A stretch of DNA of 6,477 bases from Thermoplasmata archaeon (GTDB lineage Archaea > Thermoplasmatota > E2 > UBA202 > JdFR-43). The notes under the pieces are model-generated. The model saw nothing but the letters and a program-made list of their open reading frames with translations. It was not told the DNA's origin and did not search any database. The stretch is taken from NCBI GenBank assembly GCA_021158865.1, contig JAGGSX010000136.1:1-6477 (forward strand), read 5' to 3'. Positions 1 through 5,705 of the stretch are shown here, piece by piece. A program made the translations under genes and the position numbers. Each line of letters opens with the position of its first letter. Position 1 is the first letter of the stretch.

Positions 1-169
1 ATCTCCTGATTTGCATGACTTCCTTACTCAATTCTGCGTCCATTTTTCCCCATGGTATTTGGCATGAGGTTTTTACAACATTGCTACTGTATATCCTGCT
101 TGTTGTGACAGGTAACAAACTTGCAATTAAAAGAAATGTTATAACTGCTATTGGTTTTGTCTTGTGCAT
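1..169 (-). CDS. N-terminal part of a secreted or membrane-anchored protein, cut by the left edge
   Basis: Reading the minus strand from the ATG at 169-167 gives 56 codons without a stop, running off the window. The product starts with a short basic stretch (MHKTKP), then a hydrophobic run at about residues 7-20 (AVITFLLIASLLP), then a polar segment rich in Ser, Thr and Asn. This is the n-, h- and c-region order of a Sec signal peptide. There is no cysteine just after the hydrophobic run, so a lipoprotein is unlikely; the first Cys is near residue 36. The start is supported by a TATA-like box about 24 bases upstream with no Shine-Dalgarno, as for other first genes here. It is transcribed divergently from gcvPA. 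I do not recognise the family, and the mature domain lies outside the window. The alternative is a chance open frame, but the signal-like N-terminus combined with the promoter makes a real gene more likely. Confidence 0.6.
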   Translation of the reverse strand, partial: MHKTKPIAVITFLLIASLLPVTTSRIYSSNVVKTSCQIPWGKMDAELSKEVMQIRR

Positions 170-187
170 ATCATAAAATGGATGTTA

Positions 188-196
188 TTTATAAAA
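188..196 (-). promoter_or_regulatory. TATA-like box of the left-edge secreted-protein gene
   Basis: On the minus strand this reads TTTTATAAA, preceded by purines (GGAAAA) that could act as a BRE. It ends about 20 bases before the ATG at 169, with its centre about 23. That would place transcription start at or within a few bases of the start codon, giving a leaderless mRNA. The assignment rests on position and base content only. Confidence 0.45.
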
Positions 197-247
197 TTTT
201 CCATGCTTGTTAAATTCCAATTTGCATTAAATATAATCAAGGTAAAA

Positions 248-266
248 ATTGTGAAATTTGCACAAT
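248..266. promoter_or_regulatory. Candidate operator: 19-bp near-perfect dyad upstream of gcvPA
   Basis: The arms ATTGTG (248-253) and CACAAT (261-266) are perfect reverse complements. Inside them AA and TT also pair around a central T, so 8 of 9 base pairs match. The dyad lies directly upstream of the TATA-like box at 273-280, where archaeal activators usually bind. An 8-base piece of it, AATTTGCA (255-262), also occurs at 219-226 in the same direction, 36 bases away. It may be a site for an Lrp/AsnC-type or other dimeric regulator of gcvPA-gcvPB; the regulator's identity is a guess. It could also arise by chance in AT-rich DNA. Confidence 0.4.
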
Positions 267-272
267 CAAAAA

Positions 273-280
273 ATTTATTT
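273..280 (+). promoter_or_regulatory. TATA-like box of the gcvPA-gcvPB operon
   Basis: ATTTATTT is preceded by an A-rich BRE-like stretch (TCAAAAA). The centre of the box is about 26 bases before the gcvPA ATG at 302, the distance expected between an archaeal TATA box and the transcription start, so the mRNA would begin at the start codon. A second AT-rich box, TTAAATATAA near 226-235, could instead give a leader of about 45 bases. Confidence 0.45.
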
Positions 281-301
281 TGAATATGACATATAGCAGG
301 C

Positions 302-1576
302 ATGAAAGAAATGATGGATTTTCTTAGCATTAAAAACATAGATGAACTTTTTGAAGATTTGCCACCTGAAGTGAGAATAGATGGCTTGAATTTACCACCA
401 GCTATGGATGAAAGAGATGTTGAAAATAAGATAAGGGAAATATTATCAAAGAATAAAACATTTTATGAGATGCCTTCCTTTCTGCCGATTTTAAAGCCCC
501 ACTATATTCCAGCAGCAGTATATGAAATAGTAGCGAGACAGGAATTTTATACCTCATATACACCGTATCAAGCTGAAGCATCTCAAGGAATGTTACAGGC
601 TTTATTTGAATATCAATCTGTTGTTGCAGAGCTTACAGGAATGGATGCTGCAAATGCTTCCATGTATGACTCTGCGACGGCTCTCGGCGAAGCCGCCTTG
701 ATGGCAGAGAGAATAAAAAAGAAGGGGAGTATTGCAATTCCTTCAAATATTTCATATAGAAAAAAGGCTGTTTTGAAAAATTATGTTGAAGGAGCTGGAA
801 TAAGAATATTTGAAATGCCTTATGAAAATGGGCTACCAATTTTAAAAAAATTTGATGGTTCAGCAATTTACATTGAATCCCCGAATTTTTTTGGCTTGAT
901 TGACGATAGAAAGGAAATAATTGAAAACGCAAGCGACAATGATGCTTTGCTTATTTTTGGAACTGACCCTCTTTTCCTTTCAATATTCAACCCGCCAGAA
1001 TATGCAGACATTGTTATTGGTGAAGGTTACCTTGGCAATCCCATGAATTTTGGAGGACCATTGCTCGGAATTTTTACATGCAAAAGAGAATATATTCGCT
1101 ATATGCCTGGAAGAATAATTGGAGCAACAGTAGATAAAGAAGGGAAAAGAGCCTTTACACCAATTTTGCAAACGAGAGAACAGCATATAAGGAGAGGAAA
1201 AGCAACAAGCAATATTTGTTCAAATGAAGCATTATGTGCAGTATCTTTTCTTGCTTATGTTGCAGTAATGGGGAAAAATGGTCTTCGTAGAATTGCAATT
1301 CAGAATGAAAAAAATGCTCATTATATGGCATTGCAACTTGAAAAAATTGGATTTGAAATACCATTTGGAAAAAAATTCTTCAATGAATTTGTTGCAGTTA
1401 GTCCAGTAAATGCAAAAAAATTGAATGAAAATTTGCTTAAAAAAGGCATACAGAATGGCTTGCTTTTAGATGAAATAGAGAATGGAATTTTATATGGAGT
1501 TACAGAAATGCATGATAAAGCCATTATAAACAATGCAGTAGAAAAGATAAAAGAAACAATGGAGGAGATAGAATGA
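302..1576 (+). CDS. gcvPA: Glycine dehydrogenase (decarboxylating), subunit 1 (P-protein alpha)
   Basis: This is one half of the split, PLP-dependent P-protein of the glycine cleavage system, which decarboxylates glycine and passes the aminomethyl group to the lipoyl arm of GcvH. It acts in the cytoplasm as a complex with GcvPB. Family blocks seen: YTSYTPYQAEASQG (83-96), the ELTGMDAANASMYDSATAL region (110-128), GEGYLGNPMNFGGPLLG (240-256) and RRGKATSNICSNEAL (297-311). At 424 residues it is slightly shorter than the usual 440-450. The shortfall is at the N-terminus: relatives carry about ten residues (M-x-Y-x-P-x-T-type) before the segment matching KEMMDFL. The in-frame TGA at 287-289 rules out a longer start. 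ATG at 302 fits the TATA spacing; ATGs at 311 and 314 are alternatives. The usual FLGAG-type motif before HYxP is replaced by FLPILKPHYIP (60-70). It overlaps gcvPB by ATGA, so the two are co-translated. Confidence 0.95.
   Translation: MKEMMDFLSIKNIDELFEDLPPEVRIDGLNLPPAMDERDVENKIREILSKNKTFYEMPSFLPILKPHYIPAAVYEIVARQEFYTSYTPYQAEASQGMLQALFEYQSVVAELTGMDAANASMYDSATALGEAALMAERIKKKGSIAIPSNISYRKKAVLKNYVEGAGIRIFEMPYENGLPILKKFDGSAIYIESPNFFGLIDDRKEIIENASDNDALLIFGTDPLFLSIFNPPEYADIVIGEGYLGNPMNFGGPLLGIFTCKREYIRYMPGRIIGATVDKEGKRAFTPILQTREQHIRRGKATSNICSNEALCAVSFLAYVAVMGKNGLRRIAIQNEKNAHYMALQLEKIGFEIPFGKKFFNEFVAVSPVNAKKLNENLLKKGIQNGLLLDEIENGILYGVTEMHDKAIINNAVEKIKETMEEIE
1561..1565 (+). promoter_or_regulatory. 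Strong Shine-Dalgarno for gcvPB
   Basis: GGAGG lies inside the last codons of gcvPA, seven bases before the ATG at 1573. It is the clearest ribosome-binding site in the window and supports start 1573 over the adjacent ATG at 1576. Its presence at an operon-internal gene contrasts with the SD-less starts of the first genes. Confidence 0.7.
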
Positions 1577-2970
1577 TGGCAAAATATGATGAGCCATTGC
1601 TAAATGAAATTGAAGAAGAAAAAGAAGAAAAATTTGAAGAAATAGAAAGGAAGGAATTAAATATACCAAATTTACCTGAAAGGCAGGTTATGAAGCATTT
1701 TATCCATTTAAGTCAGATGAATTATGGTGTTGATACGGGCTTCTATCCTCTTGGTTCATGCACAATGAAATACAATCCAAAATTGCTTCAGAGAATAGCA
1801 TCAATGGAAAAAATAAATTTTGTGAGTCCATTACAGGATGAATCAACTGTTCAAGGAAACCTGCAATTAATGTATGAATTGGAAAAAATGCTATGCGAGA
1901 TAACAGGAATGGATGCCTTTACTTTGCAGCCTGCGGCTGGGGCTCATGGTGAGTTTACTGGCATGCTTATAGCGAGAGCATATTTTGAGTGGAAGGGGGA
2001 AAGAAGGAAGAATGTCATCATACCGGATTCTGCTCATGGAACAAATCCTGCTTCAGCAAGAATGGCTGGTTTTAATGTAATAGAAATTCCATCAAAAAAT
2101 GGAAGGGTTGATCTGGATGCATTGGAACATGTTGTGGATGGTGAGACAGCAGCTTTTATGCTGACAAATCCAAACACGCTTGGAATATTTGAAAAGGACA
2201 TACTAAAAATAGCAAAGGTTATTAAAGAGGCTGGCGCCCTGCTCTATTATGACGGAGCAAATTTAAACGCAATAATGGGAAAAGCTAAGCCGGGTGACAT
2301 GGGATTTGATATTTGCCACCTAAACTTGCATAAGACATTTGCCACTCCCCATGGCGGCGGCGGACCCGGAGCAGGCCCCGTGGGCGTGAAAAAATTTTTG
2401 GAGGATTTTCTTCCATTGCCGAGGATAAAAAAAGTGGGCAATGAATACAAATTTGATTACAGCTCGAAGAAATCTATTGGAAAAGTTAGCATGTTCTATG
2501 GAAATTTTGCTGTTCTTGCAAAGGCTTATACATATATTCTGATGAAAGGAAAAGAATTGAAGAATGCAAGTGAAAAAGCTGTTTTAAATTCAAATTATTT
2601 GATGGAAAAATTGAGGAAAGCTGGATATGATGTTCCTTATTATGGAAGGAGAATGCATGAATTTGTTATTTCTTTATCTGATTTGAGAAAGAAAGGTATA
2701 AGAGCTATAGATGTTGCAAAAAGGTTGCTTGATTATGGCTTTCATCCTCCAACAGTATATTTCCCTCTAATAGTTGAAGAAGCTTTCATGATTGAACCCA
2801 CAGAAGATGAAAACAAAGCAACATTGGATAAATTTGCTGAAGTTATGGGAAAAATATTGCATGAAGATGCTGAATTGCTAAAAAATTCACCTCATTCAAC
2901 ACCTGTTAAAAGAGTAAATGAAGTTATGGCAGCTAAAAAACCAAAATTGACATGGAAAGATTTGAAATAA
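1573..2970 (+). CDS. gcvPB: Glycine dehydrogenase (decarboxylating), subunit 2 (P-protein beta)
   Basis: This is the PLP-carrying half of the split glycine decarboxylase, partner of GcvPA. The Schiff-base lysine is Lys254 in the block HLNLHKTFATPH, followed by a glycine-rich loop (261-268). Other family blocks: FYPLGSCTMKYNPK (57-70), DSAHGTNPAS (152-161), TNPNTLGIFEKDI (198-210) and YYDGANLNAIMG (225-236), whose Asp227 should contact the PLP ring nitrogen. The length, 465 residues, is a little under the usual 480 or so and looks complete. Residues 11-29 form a very acidic, charged N-terminal stretch (NEIEEEKEEK and onward) that may form a helix. The start overlaps the gcvPA stop (ATGA) with GGAGG upstream; ATG 1576 is the minor alternative. 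The loop coding sequence at about 2343-2390 is far more GC-rich than the rest of the gene. GcvT, GcvH and dihydrolipoamide dehydrogenase must be encoded elsewhere. Confidence 0.96.
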   Translation: MMAKYDEPLLNEIEEEKEEKFEEIERKELNIPNLPERQVMKHFIHLSQMNYGVDTGFYPLGSCTMKYNPKLLQRIASMEKINFVSPLQDESTVQGNLQLMYELEKMLCEITGMDAFTLQPAAGAHGEFTGMLIARAYFEWKGERRKNVIIPDSAHGTNPASARMAGFNVIEIPSKNGRVDLDALEHVVDGETAAFMLTNPNTLGIFEKDILKIAKVIKEAGALLYYDGANLNAIMGKAKPGDMGFDICHLNLHKTFATPHGGGGPGAGPVGVKKFLEDFLPLPRIKKVGNEYKFDYSSKKSIGKVSMFYGNFAVLAKAYTYILMKGKELKNASEKAVLNSNYLMEKLRKAGYDVPYYGRRMHEFVISLSDLRKKGIRAIDVAKRLLDYGFHPPTVYFPLIVEEAFMIEPTEDENKATLDKFAEVMGKILHEDAELLKNSPHSTPVKRVNEVMAAKKPKLTWKDLK

Positions 2971-2975
2971 AAAAT
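2965..2975 (-). terminator. Possible T-tract terminator for the minus-strand block
   Basis: On the minus strand this reads ATTTTTTATTTC, with six consecutive T, starting 12 bases past the stop of the small membrane protein gene and overlapping the end of gcvPB. Archaeal termination often occurs at short T runs without a hairpin. No comparable tract follows gcvPB on the plus strand; the nearest is the pyrimidine-rich stretch at about 2997-3009. Confidence 0.3.
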
Positions 2976-2986
2976 GAAATTATTAT

Positions 2987-3298
2987 CTATATCCCTATTC
3001 TTCTATTTTGATAGCCAATTATGATAGCAAGAATGAGAAAGATCATGGAGAGAAGGAAGGCAAAATCCCTCCAAACAATTATACGGATATGGGCTTTTAA
3101 AAAGGATTTTTTATCTCTCTTATAAAACATATATGAGGCAATACCAAAGAAAAGCAGGATGGCAGAGTAGAAAATTGTTATCAAACCAATCCAAAATTCG
3201 TGAAAAATAATTATGATACCCATTACAAGAGTAAATAGCAGGAGGGGAATACCAATTTTAAAACCCATGTTAATTAGAGTATCATGTAAATCCCTCAT
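2987..3298 (-). CDS. Small membrane protein with three predicted transmembrane segments, unknown function
   Basis: The product has 103 residues and I do not recognise it. It is very hydrophobic, with three likely membrane helices at about residues 14-33, 36-58 and 78-96. Between helices 2 and 3 is a basic loop (YKRDKKSFLKAHIR, 59-72). By the positive-inside rule the loop faces the cytoplasm, so the N-terminus is inside and the C-terminus (NRRIGI) outside. Isoleucine and leucine dominate the helices. The start at 3298 has a TATA-like box about 32 bases upstream and no Shine-Dalgarno; Met11 is a possible later start. It follows galU by 78 bases and ends 16 bases from the convergent gcvPB. Long uninterrupted membrane segments and an own promoter argue that it is real, and no shadow frame explains it. 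Its function cannot be inferred from the neighbours. Confidence 0.75.
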   Translation of the reverse strand: MRDLHDTLINMGFKIGIPLLLFTLVMGIIIIFHEFWIGLITIFYSAILLFFGIASYMFYKRDKKSFLKAHIRIIVWRDFAFLLSMIFLILAIIIGYQNRRIGI

Positions 3299-3313
3299 TT
3301 TGATGCATTATTT
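3284..3313 (-). repeat. Short direct repeat, copy at the start of the small membrane protein gene
   Basis: Two blocks occur in the same order and orientation here and at 3360-3382: ATGTAAATCCCT (plus-strand reading, 3284-3295 and 3360-3371) and TGCATTATTT (3304-3313 and 3373-3382). In this copy the blocks are separated by eight bases that include the start codon. Confidence 0.5.
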
Positions 3314-3325
3314 CAATTCCATTCC

Positions 3326-3334
3326 AATATTTAA
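3326..3334 (-). promoter_or_regulatory. TATA-like box of the small membrane protein gene
   Basis: On the minus strand this reads TTAAATATT, centred about 32 bases before the ATG at 3298, so the expected leader is only about six bases. No Shine-Dalgarno precedes the ATG. It suggests the gene has its own promoter rather than depending only on read-through from galU. Confidence 0.4.
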
Positions 3335-3354
3335 TCATTGCTAATTCGCTCGAC

Positions 3355-3360
3355 AAAAAA
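3355..3360 (-). terminator. Possible T-tract terminator after galU
   Basis: Six T on the minus strand, 17 bases past the galU stop, with no obvious hairpin before it. This is consistent with archaeal oligo-T termination and lies just before the promoter of the next gene. It is short, so read-through is likely. Confidence 0.3.
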
Positions 3361-3382
3361 TGTAAATCCCTTTGCATTATTT
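3360..3382 (-). repeat. Short direct repeat, copy spanning the galU stop codon
   Basis: Partner of the copy at 3284-3313, about 70-76 bases away. Here the two matching blocks are separated by only one base, so the start codon present in the other copy is missing. The galU stop (3377-3379) lies inside it. Confidence 0.5.
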
Positions 3383-4228
3383 TAAAAGATTTTTCAAAAA
3401 TTTTTTTAATTCTTTGGATTCTTTTCCTTTCAATGCAAGTTCAACATTTATTTTTATCCAGTCCAATTTATCCCCAAGGTCAAATCTTTCTCCTTCAAAT
3501 CTGTATGCGTATATATCATGATTTTTCAGCATTTCTTTTAATGCATCTGTAAGTTGCAGTTCATCATTTTTTCCGGGTTTCAATTTTTTAATATATGAAA
3601 AAATTTTTGGAGTTAATATATACCTTCCCATTACTGCCATGTTTGAAGGAGCTTCTTCAATGCTTGGCTTTTCCACAATATCAATTATTTTATACAGATT
3701 ATTCTCAACTTTTTCATATTCTATTACACCATATTTACTTATTCTTTTCTTTTCGACTTTCTGGACTGCTATAACACTTGCATTAACTTTTTTATATGCC
3801 TCTATAAGCTGTTTTATGCATGGCTTTTTTGATATTATTATGTCATCTCCAAGCATTACAGCAAAAGTGGCTCTGCCAATGTGCCTCCTCGCAACATATA
3901 TTGCATGTCCCAATCCAAGGGGCATTTTTTGCCTTATATAATAAATGTCAGCCAATCTCGATATTTTTCTAATTTCATCAAGTTTTTTTGTTTCTCCTCT
4001 TTCATCAAGTATTTTTTCCAGTTCATAAGCAATATCAAAATGATTTTCTATAACTTCTTTTCCTCTCCCTGTTACAATTACAATATCATTTATACCAGAG
4101 CCAACTGCCTCTTCCACTACATACTGAATGGCTGGCTTATCAACAATTGGAAGCATTTCTTTTGGGCTGTTTTTTGTCATTGGAAGAAATCTTGTTCCCA
4201 AGCCAGCAGCAGGTATAACAGCTTTCAT
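3377..4228 (-). CDS. galU: UTP--glucose-1-phosphate uridylyltransferase
   Basis: Makes UDP-glucose from UTP and glucose 1-phosphate in the cytoplasm, supplying surface glycans, protein glycosylation or storage sugars. It belongs to the nucleotidyltransferase fold: MKAVIPAAGLGTRFLP at 1-16 is the nucleotide-binding signature, followed by TKNSPKEMLPIVDKPAIQYV (18-37), GLGHA (105-109), the metal-binding GDD (127-129), a VEKP motif near the middle and a C-terminal RFDLGDKLDWIK block. These match the GalU group better than RmlA thymidylyltransferases, although exact sugar and nucleotide preference is inferred. At 283 residues it has normal family length. I chose the ATG at 4228 over the in-frame ATG at 4249, which would add seven unrelated residues and lie within the promoter; a TATA-like box sits 26 bases before 4228. 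It starts 34 bases after the trkH stop, so read-through from trkAH is also possible. Confidence 0.92.
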   Translation of the reverse strand: MKAVIPAAGLGTRFLPMTKNSPKEMLPIVDKPAIQYVVEEAVGSGINDIVIVTGRGKEVIENHFDIAYELEKILDERGETKKLDEIRKISRLADIYYIRQKMPLGLGHAIYVARRHIGRATFAVMLGDDIIISKKPCIKQLIEAYKKVNASVIAVQKVEKKRISKYGVIEYEKVENNLYKIIDIVEKPSIEEAPSNMAVMGRYILTPKIFSYIKKLKPGKNDELQLTDALKEMLKNHDIYAYRFEGERFDLGDKLDWIKINVELALKGKESKELKKFLKNLLK

Positions 4229-4250
4229 CGATATGGAATGCAAAATCATT

Positions 4251-4258
4251 TTAATATT
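4251..4258 (-). promoter_or_regulatory. TATA-like box of galU
   Basis: On the minus strand AATATTAA lies in the 34-base gap between trkH and galU, centred 26 bases before the ATG at 4228. That spacing predicts a leaderless galU mRNA and supports the shorter start. Confidence 0.45.
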
Positions 4259-4262
4259 TTTA

Positions 4263-5705
4263 TTAAAAAATTCTCCCTCCTTTTATTATAGCTCTTACGA
4301 AAACAAGTATTGGTATTATTTCAAGTCTTCCGACCCACATATTCAAAATTAGCATGAATTTTGCTATCGGATTCATGCCTAAATTGGTTATTCCAACACT
4401 TAGACCAACATTTCCCTGAGCAGAGCAAACTTCAAAAGCAGAATTTGCGAGCCCCGAATTTGTTGTAACCATGATAACAAAAATGCCAATGATGAGAAGA
4501 ATGAGCCACATAAATGAGATTATTGAAGCTTCACTAAGCTCTTCAATTGCTTCTTCTTTGCCAAGGACTTTCCCTCCAATTTTATATCTAAATGTGCTTT
4601 TTGATGGAAGAAATGCTCTCCTTAATTTCCATCCAACGCCTTTTGAGAGGAGAATGAAACGAAACAGCTTTATGCCGCCGGCGGTGGAGCCAGCCGCCCC
4701 TCCTATAACCATTGCTATTGAAATCAAAAATTTTGCTTCATCATTCCATTGAGCAAGTCCTGTTGTTGAAAAACCAGTGCATGTAATGGCTGAGATAAAT
4801 TGAAATGCAGAATATTTAAAAGAAGCCAAGAATGTGTTATAAATTGACATATTAAAATAAGTCAGCAAAAATGCTCCTATAAATATCAAAACAATCAATG
4901 CCTGTGTTTGTGAATCTTTAAAAAATTTTTTTATCTTTCCTTTTACCAGATTATAATGGGCTGAGAATGCTATTGCACCTGCAATCATTAAAGGAATTAC
5001 CAGAATTTGAATTATTGTTGAATATGAAGCCATGCTATTGTCGTTGGTAGAAAATCCTCCAGTAGCTAAACCAGTCATGCAATGATTTATTGCATCCCAT
5101 AAAGGCATACCTGCTAAATATAAAATAAGGATTCCAATTCCAGTATACAGCAAGAATATCCACCATATTATCTTTACTGTAGATACAATGCTTGGGCGAA
5201 TTTTATCCTCTCTTGCTTCAGATTTATAAAGGGTGAAGCCCCCTGTCCCAGGGCGGGCGAGAATCACAAGAGTTAAAACAATAACGCCGACGCCTCCTAT
5301 CCACTGTGTAAAGCTTCTCCAGAATTGCAGAGTATGATTCAGTTGGCTTGGGTGAGAAAACATTGTTAAGCCTGTGCCTGTCCATCCTGCAAATGCTTCA
5401 AAAAAAGAAGAAAGAAAATTAATTTTTGCAATGTAATAGAAAGGTATTGCAGATATAAGAGAAATTATGAGCCATGATAGAGCAGCTGTAACCATTGCAT
5501 GCCTGACTCTCGTTTCGTCATCTGTTCTCCCAATAACTCGAAAAATTCCTCCAATAACCAAAAAAACGATGCATGTTATTATAATCCATTGGAGAGAGCC
5601 CACTTCATTAAATAATATTGGAACTATCCCAACAATTAATGATATTATCCCAACTGCAATCAGAACTGCTCCTGTATCTCTTAATACTATTTTTAAATCA
5701 TTCAT
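4263..5705 (-). CDS. trkH: Trk/Ktr-type potassium uptake protein, membrane pore subunit
   Basis: The ion-conducting membrane subunit of a Trk/Ktr/HKT-type potassium transporter. The 480 residues contain the four expected helix-pore-helix repeats. The filter segments are TGTGLT (109-114), ATGGFST (214-220), TCTGFST (308-314) and QGNVGLS (430-436); each carries the filter glycine, which favours K+ over Na+ selectivity. GGAAGSTAGGIKLFRF (335-350) is the conserved region around the gating loop of the third repeat, and GRLE (459-462) carries the conserved Arg of the last helix. The length is normal and the gene ends in tandem TAA stops. The start overlaps the trkA stop as ATGA, so the two are translationally coupled; the Shine-Dalgarno is weak (GAGA next to the ATG). 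Its partner is the TrkA subunit immediately upstream. Codons for the Gly-rich conserved segments are unusually GC-rich. Confidence 0.95.
   Translation of the reverse strand: MNDLKIVLRDTGAVLIAVGIISLIVGIVPILFNEVGSLQWIIITCIVFLVIGGIFRVIGRTDDETRVRHAMVTAALSWLIISLISAIPFYYIAKINFLSSFFEAFAGWTGTGLTMFSHPSQLNHTLQFWRSFTQWIGGVGVIVLTLVILARPGTGGFTLYKSEAREDKIRPSIVSTVKIIWWIFLLYTGIGILILYLAGMPLWDAINHCMTGLATGGFSTNDNSMASYSTIIQILVIPLMIAGAIAFSAHYNLVKGKIKKFFKDSQTQALIVLIFIGAFLLTYFNMSIYNTFLASFKYSAFQFISAITCTGFSTTGLAQWNDEAKFLISIAMVIGGAAGSTAGGIKLFRFILLSKGVGWKLRRAFLPSKSTFRYKIGGKVLGKEEAIEELSEASIISFMWLILLIIGIFVIMVTTNSGLANSAFEVCSAQGNVGLSVGITNLGMNPIAKFMLILNMWVGRLEIIPILVFVRAIIKGGRIF

Noticed and set aside
170..301. Possible glycine riboswitch before gcvPA
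   Set aside because: The region is very AT-rich, lacks the paired helices and conserved purine core expected of a glycine aptamer, and the promoter position suggests almost no leader RNA.
148..339. Minus-strand 63-codon open frame across the gcvPA start region
   Set aside because: It overlaps the divergent promoter, the dyad and the gcvPA start; its product is a Phe/Ile/Asn-rich string with no family features. It is a shadow of AT-rich intergenic DNA.
633..932. Minus-strand 99-codon open frame opposite gcvPA
   Set aside because: It is antisense to conserved gcvPA codons, with a composition dominated by Phe, Gln, Leu and His, typical of a shadow.
3299..3376. tRNA or other RNA gene between galU and the small membrane protein gene
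   Set aside because: No cloverleaf arms, T-loop or CCA-adjacent stem are visible; the stretch is AT-rich and explained by a terminator-like T run, a short repeat and a promoter.
4229..4249. Longer galU start at 4249
   Set aside because: It would add seven residues (MILHSIS) before the conserved MKAVIPAAG start and overlap the TATA-like box 26 bases before 4228.
3881..4291. Plus-strand 136-codon open frame opposite galU
   Set aside because: It is antisense to the conserved nucleotide-binding half of galU; the product is rich in Phe, Tyr, Ser and Asn as expected of a complementary-strand shadow, with no Shine-Dalgarno.
4471..4752. Plus-strand 93-codon open frame opposite trkH
   Set aside because: It lies wholly antisense to a conserved trkH segment, including the GGAAGSTAGGIK block, and has no recognisable domain or start signal.
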